A DNA stretch of 8,581 nucleotides, taken from positions 1-8,581 of the forward strand of contig CABVBB010000062.1 in assembly GCA_902496505.1 (NCBI GenBank). Reading direction: 5' to 3'. This DNA comes from an uncultured Peptococcaceae bacterium. GTDB taxonomy: Bacteria > Bacillota > Peptococcia > Peptococcales > Peptococcaceae. Both the position numbers and the translations under genes were made by a program. Below, piece after piece: positions 1-5,341 of this stretch. Position 1 is the first letter of the stretch. Each line of letters opens with the position of its first letter. The notes beneath the pieces are model-generated. The model saw only the letters and a list, made by a program, of their open reading frames with translations, had not been told where the DNA came from and did not search any database.

Positions 1-1389
1 CTAGTTTTAATGTTTGGTATTGGATTTATTCCACCCATGGATCCTATTACGCCGATCGGCATGAAAATTATCGGAATTTTTGTGGGCATGTGTTATTTGT
101 GGACAACGGTAGAAATGCTGTGGCCCAGTGTCGTTTGTATATTTGCGCTGGCTTTTACGGGATACGCACCAATGACCAATGTTTTACAGGTGACGTTTGG
201 TGCAGAGGCTGTTTGGCTGAGTGTTTTTGCTATGGCGATCATGGCAGCCATTGCTAATGCAGGACTTAATGATCATATTATTGCCGCATTTTTGGGGAGC
301 AAGATCATCAACAATCGGCCTTGGGTATTTACATTCGTCTTTTTTATCGCGGTGTCGGTTTTTTGTTCCTGCGTCAATTCGACTGTCGGTTATTTTTTGT
401 TTTGGGCTATTTTAGCTGACTTTGCAGCACGGTTTGGTTATAAAAAAGGTGACCGCTACATTGTGCTGATGCTGATCGGTGTAGGCGCGATCGGTCATAT
501 GGCTGCCAATTTGATCCCCTTCCGCGGCATGCCTATGGTCATGCTGTATTCACTCAAGAGCATGGGCGGCGTGGAGATAGATTTCCTGCGCTATATGTGT
601 ATATCCATTCCCCTGCAGCTGATCTTCATCTTAGCCTATATGGCAATGATGCGCTTCCTATTCCGGTGTGATGTCACGCCGATCAGTCATATCAGCAGCG
701 ATACCTTTAAAAAGGATCTGCCGCCGATGACCAAGCTGCAGAAATTTTTGCTGGGCTATTTAGTCTTCTTCATTCTGGCGCTGTTAGCACCCAGTGTCAT
801 CCCCAAGACGACAGCTTTAGGGGCAGCGCTGAATTCCGCTGGTTCTGTAGGCATCATGATGATCCTATTTGGCGTGCTGGCCATGCTTCGGATCGCTGGA
901 GAACCGATCTTGAAATTCCAAAAGATCGTGGTCAACATTTATTGGGAAATGCCATTTCTGTTGGCAGCGGCCATGGGTGTATCATCTATTTTGGTCAGTG
1001 ATGCGACGGGCGTGAAAGCGTTCTTGATGAAGCTATTGACCCCGATCTTCAATGGTTTTACACCAGTGGTCTTTCTCGTCATCTTCACCTTGATCGCCAT
1101 TTTGCTGACCAATATCTGCAACAATTTAGTCATTGCCTTCATGATGGCACCGATCGCCGTCTCCTATGCTGCGGAGGTCGCGATCAACCTTCCCGCCGCA
1201 ATAACCCTGCTGGTCTATGCTGTCTTGGTCGCCTTTTTGCTGCCGTCAGCTTCCGCTACAGCAGCCATGCTGATGACCAACCCGTTGATCGACACAAAAG
1301 ATTGGTTCAAATTCATCATTCCGGTCTTGCTGTGTTTGACCTTGGTGACGATCTGTGCGGGATTGCCGCTTTGCTTATTGCTTTATTAA
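1..1389 (+). CDS. SLC13/DASS-family anion (dicarboxylate-type) transporter, 5' partial
   Basis: Integral membrane protein of the SLC13/DASS (citrate/di-carboxylate:Na+ symporter) type, expected to import an organic or inorganic anion across the cytoplasmic membrane. The reading frame is open to base 1 and the first ATG (base 10) has no ribosome-binding site in the window. That ATG falls just before the conserved FIPPMDPITPIGM segment, which in relatives follows an N-terminal helix, so the true start is probably to the left and the gene is cut by the window edge. From that ATG there are 459 residues. They are almost entirely hydrophobic helices with two hairpin-like Asn/Ser/Thr motifs, CVNST (about 121-125) and TNICNN (about 367-372), placed like the paired Na+/substrate SNT motifs of the family. 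LPSASATAAM (about 411-420) resembles the family's C-terminal signature. Substrate cannot be told. It ends at a shared bidirectional terminator. The first ~450 bases look more AT-rich than the rest. Confidence 0.82.
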   Translation, partial: LVLMFGIGFIPPMDPITPIGMKIIGIFVGMCYLWTTVEMLWPSVVCIFALAFTGYAPMTNVLQVTFGAEAVWLSVFAMAIMAAIANAGLNDHIIAAFLGSKIINNRPWVFTFVFFIAVSVFCSCVNSTVGYFLFWAILADFAARFGYKKGDRYIVLMLIGVGAIGHMAANLIPFRGMPMVMLYSLKSMGGVEIDFLRYMCISIPLQLIFILAYMAMMRFLFRCDVTPISHISSDTFKKDLPPMTKLQKFLLGYLVFFILALLAPSVIPKTTALGAALNSAGSVGIMMILFGVLAMLRIAGEPILKFQKIVVNIYWEMPFLLAAAMGVSSILVSDATGVKAFLMKLLTPIFNGFTPVVFLVIFTLIAILLTNICNNLVIAFMMAPIAVSYAAEVAINLPAAITLLVYAVLVAFLLPSASATAAMLMTNPLIDTKDWFKFIIPVLLCLTLVTICAGLPLCLLLY

Positions 1390-1414
1390 AGGGTGATAGT
1401 TCGATTATCGCAGC

Positions 1415-1461
1415 AAAAGAAAAGGCACTTTGGAGTCTGGCTCCAAAGTGCCTTTTCTTTT
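1415..1461. terminator. Bidirectional intrinsic terminator between convergent units
   Basis: A perfect 21-bp inverted repeat (arms 1415-1435 and 1441-1461) with a 5-nt loop TCTGG. The stem core is GGCACTTTGGAG paired with CTCCAAAGTGCC. The left flank is A-rich and the right flank T-rich (CCTTTTCTTTT), so transcripts from either strand form a hairpin followed by a U-rich tail. It lies 25 nt after the transporter stop codon and 10 nt after the stop codon of the leftward YbaK gene, which fits shared use by both. Confidence 0.93.
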
Positions 1462-1471
1462 GCCTTGCCAA

Positions 1472-1951
1472 TTATTCGATCGGTTTGCATACATCGACCC
1501 ATGCTAGGCTGCCGGAATAGCGGTAGAGGTCGTCGCAGGTGAGTTCGATAGCGCTGTTGCTGCTGCCGGCAGCGGGGAAGATGGTCTCGAAGCGCTGCAT
1601 GGAGACGTCGGTGTAGACGCGGACTTTGCCGTCGGCGGGCAGGGCAAAGGGGCAGATGCCGCCGACAGCGTGGCCGGTGTAGGCCAGGGCAAGGTCGGGG
1701 GAGAGCATCTTAGCTTTGAAACCGAAGGCGGCTTTGAATTTGCTGTTGTCGATCTTGACGTCGCCTGCGCAGACGATGAGCAGGGCGGTATCGTCTGCGC
1801 CTTGGAAGGAAAGCGTTTTAGCGATACGGGCAGGAATGGTGCCGACGGCTTCGGCAGCCAGCTGGACAGTGGCGCTGGAGGTGGTGAATTCTAAAATATC
1901 ATCGGCGCGGCCGAATTGGGCAAAATAAGCGCGAACGTTTTCAATAGACAT
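1472..1951 (-). CDS. YbaK/EbsC-family aminoacyl-tRNA deacylase (prolyl-tRNA editing type)
   Basis: A 159-aa single-domain protein of the YbaK/ProX superfamily. Such proteins are free-standing cytoplasmic editing enzymes that hydrolyse mischarged tRNAs (for example Cys- or Ala-tRNAPro). Seen in the sequence: SSATVQLAAEAVG (25-37), a conserved-type Lys45 in AKTLSFQG, the GHAVGGICPFALP loop (93-105) and FPAAGSSNSAIEL (125-137), all in the family order and at the usual length. The frame continues upstream to 2143, but that extension overlaps the lipoprotein gene and is low-complexity. The ATG at 1951 is chosen because AAGGAGG (1963-1969) lies 11 nt upstream and MSIENVRAYF is a typical beginning. 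It is the last gene of a leftward three-gene operon, 28 nt behind the lipoprotein gene. Which mischarged tRNA it edits cannot be decided. Confidence 0.9.
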   Translation of the reverse strand: MSIENVRAYFAQFGRADDILEFTTSSATVQLAAEAVGTIPARIAKTLSFQGADDTALLIVCAGDVKIDNSKFKAAFGFKAKMLSPDLALAYTGHAVGGICPFALPADGKVRVYTDVSMQRFETIFPAAGSSNSAIELTCDDLYRYSGSLAWVDVCKPIE

Positions 1952-1962
1952 AGAGTGGGGGG

Positions 1963-1969
1963 CCTCCTT
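1963..1969 (-). promoter_or_regulatory. Ribosome-binding site deciding the YbaK start
   Basis: On the minus strand this reads AAGGAGG, 11 nt before the ATG at 1951. It favours the 159-aa form over the longer open frame that runs back into the lipoprotein gene. Confidence 0.75.
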
Positions 1970-1979
1970 GGGGAAATGA

Positions 1980-2864
1980 TTATTTAGCGGTGTGCTGGGC
2001 GAGACTTTGCTCGATGGCGGCTTTGAGCGCCTCATAGCGGTCGAGATCGTAGCTGGCGAAGGCTTGCGGAGATCCGGCATCTTCCAGCATGCCCTGCACG
2101 AGGGGATCGGTGTTGGCGATGATGGCACGGGCGGTCTCGTCAATGAGCGGCAGATCGTCGGCGAAACGCTGCAATTCTTCCGGTGATAAAGTGTCCAGAT
2201 AAGCAGTGGTGGCTGCGGTCATGTCGCTCTCAGCGGCTAATTGAGCAGCATTGAGCACCTTGGCTGCGGCGATATAGACTTTGAGCGAAGAGCCGGCCGT
2301 ACCGGGCTCATACTGGGTGATGCCGTTAAGCGCTGTCTGTAGGCTGGTCTTGGCCAGAGCTTGATCGATGAGCGTTTTGGCTGCTTGGTAACGATCCAGA
2401 TCGTACTCGTCAAAGGCTTGGGGCGAGCCAGCGTCTTTGAGCATATCCAGCGCAGTCTGATCTTTGCTGATGATGCTGAGGGCAGTCTCATCCACCAAGG
2501 CCAGATTGCTGGTGAAGGCTTTGAGCGCTGGGGCATCTAGCTCGGTCAAATAGTCGGCAGCGGCCTGTGTCAGGGCGTCAGACTGGGCACTGGTAAAGGT
2601 CTGGGTGAAATTAGTGAGCTGAGCAGCAGCAATGTACAACTTGAGCGAAGAACCAGCCGTGTCAGCTTCGTACTGAGTGATGCCCTCCAGCGCGGTCAGG
2701 CAGCCGGAGTGGTCAAGGACAGCCTCCGTTTCCTGGGGCGTGGTGTCGGTCTGCTGGGCTGGCGGCTGCGCAGGGGCGATAGGCTCTTGATCTTGGCAGC
2801 CAGCCAGACCAAAGACAGCGGTCAAAAGACCCACGGCGATCAAGGGGCGAAATGTTTTGTTCAT
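1980..2864 (-). CDS. Lipoprotein with two tandem ~118-aa repeats, function unknown
   Basis: A 294-aa exported lipoprotein that I do not recognise as a named family. The N-terminus has Lys3/Arg6, a hydrophobic stretch 8-21 and the lipobox LAGC with the lipidated Cys at 23. A Pro/Gln/Thr-rich linker follows (about 24-50). The rest is two copies of one alpha-helical unit, about 56-173 and 176-291. Both contain GITQYE, TAGSSLK(L/V)YIAAA, L.L(V/I)DETA.(S/A)II and DAGSPQAF..YDLDRY in the same order, 118-120 residues apart. The protein has an acidic look and no catalytic motif is evident, so a binding or structural envelope role is possible but unproven. The start is clear: GAGGTGA (2871-2877) lies 6 nt before the ATG. 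It is the middle gene of a leftward operon, 36 nt after the 79-aa gene and 28 nt before the YbaK gene. No enzyme partner explains its role. Confidence 0.85.
   Translation of the reverse strand: MNKTFRPLIAVGLLTAVFGLAGCQDQEPIAPAQPPAQQTDTTPQETEAVLDHSGCLTALEGITQYEADTAGSSLKLYIAAAQLTNFTQTFTSAQSDALTQAAADYLTELDAPALKAFTSNLALVDETALSIISKDQTALDMLKDAGSPQAFDEYDLDRYQAAKTLIDQALAKTSLQTALNGITQYEPGTAGSSLKVYIAAAKVLNAAQLAAESDMTAATTAYLDTLSPEELQRFADDLPLIDETARAIIANTDPLVQGMLEDAGSPQAFASYDLDRYEALKAAIEQSLAQHTAK
1992..2699 (-). repeat. Internal tandem duplication coding the two lipoprotein repeat units
   Basis: Unit 1 is coded by about 2699-2346 and unit 2 by about 2339-1992 (minus strand). The best-kept blocks are GITQYE...AGSSLK...YIAAA at the start of each unit and AGSPQAF..YDLDRY near the end. 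The middle of each unit (about 85-125 against 205-245) has diverged strongly except for DETA. This indicates an old intragenic duplication and not recent copying. Confidence 0.85.
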
Positions 2865-2900
2865 GATAGGTCACCTCAAAAATGAAATAGGATAGTGTGC

Positions 2901-3140
2901 TCAACGATGGCCGAACAGGCTCAGGATACGCCGCACTTCTTCTTCGTCGGCGTCCGAGAGGACGTCGTGTGCAGCGGCGGCGTCAGGGGCTGTTTGGCTT
3001 TGCGCTGAGAGCTTTTGGGCATAGTGGAGGAGCTTTTGCTGATCCTCCGGCGCTAAAGTGCTGTAGGCTGCCAATAGTTCGCTGGCTTCCAGCGAGGACG
3101 TATCGGTCACGAGTTCTTGCAGCGATCGGTCAAAAGTCAT
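2901..3140 (-). CDS. Small acidic helical protein, function unknown
   Basis: A 79-aa soluble protein with no signal peptide and no membrane segment. It is rich in Ala, Leu, Glu, Asp and Gln and is probably all helical. The central stretch LLAAYSTLAPEDQQKLLHYA resembles the amphipathic 'L(S/A)PED(Q/R)QKLL(E/D)YA' helix that commonly follows the DNA-binding part of XRE-type regulators, but there is no helix-turn-helix here. The tail is strongly acidic (DADEEEVRRILSLFGHR). The start is supported by GAGGTGA 6 nt before the ATG, the same site and spacing as the next gene. It is the first gene of the leftward operon and sits directly behind the predicted promoter at 3161-3190. The motif AY..L.PE also occurs in the lipoprotein (221-230), which may be chance. 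I do not recognise the family. Confidence 0.7.
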   Translation of the reverse strand: MTFDRSLQELVTDTSSLEASELLAAYSTLAPEDQQKLLHYAQKLSAQSQTAPDAAAAHDVLSDADEEEVRRILSLFGHR

Positions 3141-3160
3141 GATTTGTCACCTCAGTTCTT

Positions 3161-3190
3161 ACTATAGCATAAATAGACCTCTGCCAGCAA
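3161..3190 (-). promoter_or_regulatory. Predicted promoter of the leftward operon
   Basis: On the minus strand an extended -10, TGC-TATAGT (hexamer 3161-3166), lies about 20 nt upstream of the 79-aa gene. A poor -35, TTGCTG (3185-3190), stands 18 nt upstream of it. The match rests mainly on the extended -10, the same TGC-TAnnnT form seen at 5281-5289 and 7068-7076. The transcript would have a short leader holding only the ribosome-binding site. Confidence 0.5.
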
Positions 3191-3199
3191 TACGGCCTG

Positions 3200-3214
3200 A
3201 GGACAAATTGTCCT
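3200..3214. promoter_or_regulatory. 15-bp palindrome, candidate operator between divergent promoters
   Basis: AGGACAAATTGTCCT is a perfect dyad of two 7-bp arms around a single central A. It sits upstream of both divergent -35 elements (leftward 3185-3190, rightward 3232-3237). Its size and symmetry suit a dimeric winged-helix repressor. The nearest regulator gene is the MarR-family gene at 4711, which belongs to the rightward unit. Binding by that protein is inferred, not shown. Confidence 0.5.
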
Positions 3215-3231
3215 AAGTCTGCGCGAATTGA

Positions 3232-3260
3232 TTGCATTTACAACTAAAAATAGGTATAAT
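3232..3260 (+). promoter_or_regulatory. Sigma-A-type promoter of the MATE-MarR operon
   Basis: A perfect -10 TATAAT (3255-3260) stands 17 nt after TTGCAT (3232-3237), a half-matching -35. Transcription should start near 3267, giving a leader of about 52 nt before the TTG start at 3319. Since this transcript begins downstream of 3232, the in-frame TTG at 3232 cannot be the translation start when this promoter is used. Confidence 0.7.
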
Positions 3261-3295
3261 AGAGACACCTAGGCGCAGCCTAGAGAATAGAGACA
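3258..3295 (+). promoter_or_regulatory. Direct repeat flanking an inverted repeat at the transcription start
   Basis: The 10-mer AATAGAGACA occurs at 3258-3267 and again at 3286-3295. Between the copies, CTAGGC-GCA-GCCTAG (3269-3283) forms a 6-bp inverted repeat. The first copy overlaps the -10 box and the predicted +1, and the inverted repeat would be at the very 5' end of the mRNA. It could be an operator covering the start site, or a 5'-terminal stem-loop affecting transcript stability. Confidence 0.45.
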
Positions 3296-3303
3296 TATTG
3301 TTG

Positions 3304-3309
3304 AGGAGG
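3304..3309 (+). promoter_or_regulatory. Ribosome-binding site deciding the TTG start of the MATE gene
   Basis: AGGAGG stands 9 nt before the TTG at 3319, which is in frame with the MATE protein. The nearby GTG at 3314 is out of frame. This fixes the start and removes 29 N-terminal residues that an upstream start at 3232 would add. Confidence 0.85.
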
Positions 3310-3318
3310 TCGAGTGTT

Positions 3319-4698
3319 TTGGCAGTAGATTTGGCGCAAAAGCACAAGGAATTGGGTGAGGCGCCTATAGGCCGGCTGCTGTGGAAATTTTCCCTGCCAG
3401 GGATCGTGGGCATGCTGGTCAATTCACTTTATAATATCGTTGACCGTATTTTTATCGGTAATGGGGTCAATTCAGAGGCTATCGGCGGTTTGACTGTAGC
3501 CTTTCCGCTGATGGTCATCACCATGGCAGTGTCCATGCTGGTGGGCGTCGGTGCCAGTACGCTGCTTTCCATCCGCCTAGGCGAGCATGATCATGAAGCA
3601 GCGGAAAAACTTTTAGGCAATGGATTCATCCTCTTGATCATTTTCGGCTTGCTGCCGACGGTGCTGGGGCTGCCGTTTTTGCGGCCGCTGCTGATCATGT
3701 TTGGCGCGACGCCGGATATTTTGGAATACGCTGTGGACTATACCTGGGTCATTCTGATCGGTAATGTGGGTGCGTCCGTAGGTTTCGGCATGAACAATTT
3801 CGTCCGGGCGGAGGGCAGCCCGCGCATGGCTATGGTGACCATGCTCATCAGCGCCCTGGTCAATATCGTTTTGGACTATATTTTCATTTTCCCGCTGGGC
3901 ATGGGCGTGGCTGGTGCCGCTTGGGCGACGATTATCGCGCAGGCCATCTCTGCGCTGTGGGTGCTGTATTTCTTTACTTTGTACCGCGGCTCGACGCTCA
4001 AACTGAAAAAAGCCTATTTCCGTTTGGAAGGGCGGCTGTTCAAACAGATCGTGACCATCGGTCTGGCGCCGTGCCTGATGCAGCTTTGTCAAAGTCTGGT
4101 CATCTTGATCATCAATCGGCGGGTGGGCGTATACGCTGGCGAATTATCCGGCCTGTACATCGCGATCATCGGCGTGACCAACAGCATCATCGGTATTTTC
4201 ATGATGCCGCTCATGGGCATTTCGCAAGGCGTACAGCCGATCATCGGCTACAATTACGGCGCCAAGCAATACGCGCGTACCCGTGAAGCGATCCTCAAGG
4301 CCATCGCTTCCGGCGTGGTGATCTCTCTGGTGGCTTATGTGGCCATGTTCACCATTCCTGAGCAGCTGGTCTCCATCTTTAACCGCAATGATACTTCTTT
4401 GGCGCAGCTGGGTGCCAGAGTGCTCATCATCAGCAATCTGCTGCTGCCGGGCGTGGCCTTCGGCGTCATCGGCTCGCAGTATTTCCAGGCGGTCGGCAAA
4501 GCTAAAATGGCCATTTTCCTGAGCCTGACCAGACAGTGCTTGTTCCTGCTGCCAGCTGTGTATATCATGCCGCTGTTTTTCGGCTTGGACGGCATCTTTT
4601 TTGCGTTCGTGGTCTCAGACGGTTCGGCCATCCTTTTGACCTGCATCTGTCTGTGGTGGGAGTTCCACCAGATGAAGCGCAAGGGCTTATTGAAGTAA
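3319..4698 (+). CDS. MATE-family multidrug efflux transporter (MepA-like)
   Basis: A 459-aa cytoplasmic-membrane antiporter of the MATE family, expected to export cationic or other drugs, dyes or metabolites using a Na+ or H+ gradient. The length is typical and the protein divides into two halves of about six helices each. The first half begins with GRLLWKFSLPGIVGMLVNSL, then YNIVDRIFIG and AIGGLTVAFPL, which are characteristic of the MepA/DinF-like branch. The second half carries MGISQGVQPIIGYNYGAK, the matching conserved block. The start is a TTG with AGGAGG 9 nt upstream; the first residues are then MAVDLAQKHKELGEAPIG. It has its own promoter with palindromes around it. The MarR gene follows after 12 nt, the regulator-pump pairing also found in the Staphylococcus aureus mepRA locus, although there the regulator comes first. 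The substrate cannot be read from the sequence. Confidence 0.93.
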   Translation: MAVDLAQKHKELGEAPIGRLLWKFSLPGIVGMLVNSLYNIVDRIFIGNGVNSEAIGGLTVAFPLMVITMAVSMLVGVGASTLLSIRLGEHDHEAAEKLLGNGFILLIIFGLLPTVLGLPFLRPLLIMFGATPDILEYAVDYTWVILIGNVGASVGFGMNNFVRAEGSPRMAMVTMLISALVNIVLDYIFIFPLGMGVAGAAWATIIAQAISALWVLYFFTLYRGSTLKLKKAYFRLEGRLFKQIVTIGLAPCLMQLCQSLVILIINRRVGVYAGELSGLYIAIIGVTNSIIGIFMMPLMGISQGVQPIIGYNYGAKQYARTREAILKAIASGVVISLVAYVAMFTIPEQLVSIFNRNDTSLAQLGARVLIISNLLLPGVAFGVIGSQYFQAVGKAKMAIFLSLTRQCLFLLPAVYIMPLFFGLDGIFFAFVVSDGSAILLTCICLWWEFHQMKRKGLLK

Positions 4699-4710
4699 GG
4701 GGGATTTGCC

Positions 4711-5169
4711 ATGGATGAGGAATTATACCGCCGGGGTGCGCATTTGCTCAGTCTGGTGGATCGGGTCGGCCGGTCGTACGCTGATGCTTTTTTGAAAGAA
4801 AAAGGCGTCAGCCGAGGACAAGTCCCCTATTTGATGGAGCTTTACCACCATGACGGTGTGAGCCAGGATTTTCTGGCGCAAAAAGCAGCCATGGACAAAA
4901 GTACCGCTGCCCGCGCTATCCAAAAATTAGAGGCCGCAGGTCTCGTGCGTCGGGAGCAAAATCCCCAGGACAAACGGGAAAATCTGGTCTACCTCACCGA
5001 AGCCGGACGGGAGATCCATCCCTATGTCAAGCAGCTGATGAGCCAATGGTTCCAAATGGTCACCGAAGATATCAGCGAAGATGAGATGCGGGTCATGGTG
5101 GATATCCTAGAGCGCATGGGAGAGCGTGCCCAAGCCTACCGGCAGGGCGAGATCGAACAAACGACATGA
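4711..5169 (+). CDS. MarR-family transcriptional regulator
   Basis: A 152-aa cytoplasmic DNA-binding protein of typical MarR length. The winged helix-turn-helix covers about 33-105: GVSRGQVPYLMEL, then GVSQDFLAQKAAMDKSTAAR with the recognition helix about 60-76 (KSTAARAIQKLEAAGLV). The wing contains the family signature RREQNPQDKRENLVYLTEAG (about 80-99), including the Asp-Lys-Arg of the MarR wing. Flanking helices (about 4-30 and 105-142) should form the dimer interface. AAGGGGGA lies about 6 nt before the ATG. The gene follows the MATE gene by 12 nt and shares its promoter, so it is probably an autorepressor that is relieved by a ligand of the pump. Candidate operators are the palindromes at 3200-3214 and 3269-3283. 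A terminator follows at once. Regulation of the pump is inferred from context. Confidence 0.93.
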   Translation: MDEELYRRGAHLLSLVDRVGRSYADAFLKEKGVSRGQVPYLMELYHHDGVSQDFLAQKAAMDKSTAARAIQKLEAAGLVRREQNPQDKRENLVYLTEAGREIHPYVKQLMSQWFQMVTEDISEDEMRVMVDILERMGERAQAYRQGEIEQTT

Positions 5170-5172
5170 TGA

Positions 5173-5222
5173 AAAAAGCCCCAGAAGCAAATGGCGGAGA
5201 CGTCAAGCTTCTGGGGCTTTTT
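5173..5222 (+). terminator. Intrinsic terminator after the MATE-MarR operon
   Basis: A perfect 16-bp stem (5173-5188 with 5207-5222; GCCCCAGAAGC pairs with GCTTCTGGGGC plus an A/T extension), an 18-nt loop, and the 3' arm ending in TTTTT. It starts 3 nt after the MarR stop codon. It separates this operon from the aldehyde dehydrogenase gene. Confidence 0.9.
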
Positions 5223-5261
5223 GGGTGTTGGGGCAGACAGACAAAAATTTGGGAAAAGCTG

Positions 5262-5289
5262 TTTCAATCGTCGTTTGCTGTGCTACAAT
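5262..5289 (+). promoter_or_regulatory. Predicted promoter of the aldehyde dehydrogenase gene
   Basis: An extended -10 TGC-TACAAT (hexamer 5284-5289) lies 16 nt behind a weak -35 TTTCAA (5262-5267). Transcription would start near 5296, giving a leader of about 45 nt. No clear operator dyad is visible beside it. Confidence 0.55.
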
Positions 5290-5341
5290 AGAAGTAAGAG
5301 CATTTTGACGGACGTTGGCTAACGGAAAGGAAGAGAAGGAT

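Noticed and set aside
1952..2143. N-terminal extension of the YbaK frame back to 2143
   Set aside because: It overlaps the lipoprotein gene, is Pro/Ser-rich shadow translation, and AAGGAGG upstream of 1951 gives a normal family start.
3613..4092. 159-codon minus-strand frame inside the MATE gene
   Set aside because: It is a low-complexity His/Gln/Arg-rich shadow of a clear membrane-protein gene.
5315..5341. TTG at 5315 as the start of the aldehyde dehydrogenase
   Set aside because: No good ribosome-binding site precedes it, and counting from ATG 5342 puts the catalytic residues at the standard ALDH3 positions (Asn114, Glu209, Cys243, Glu333).
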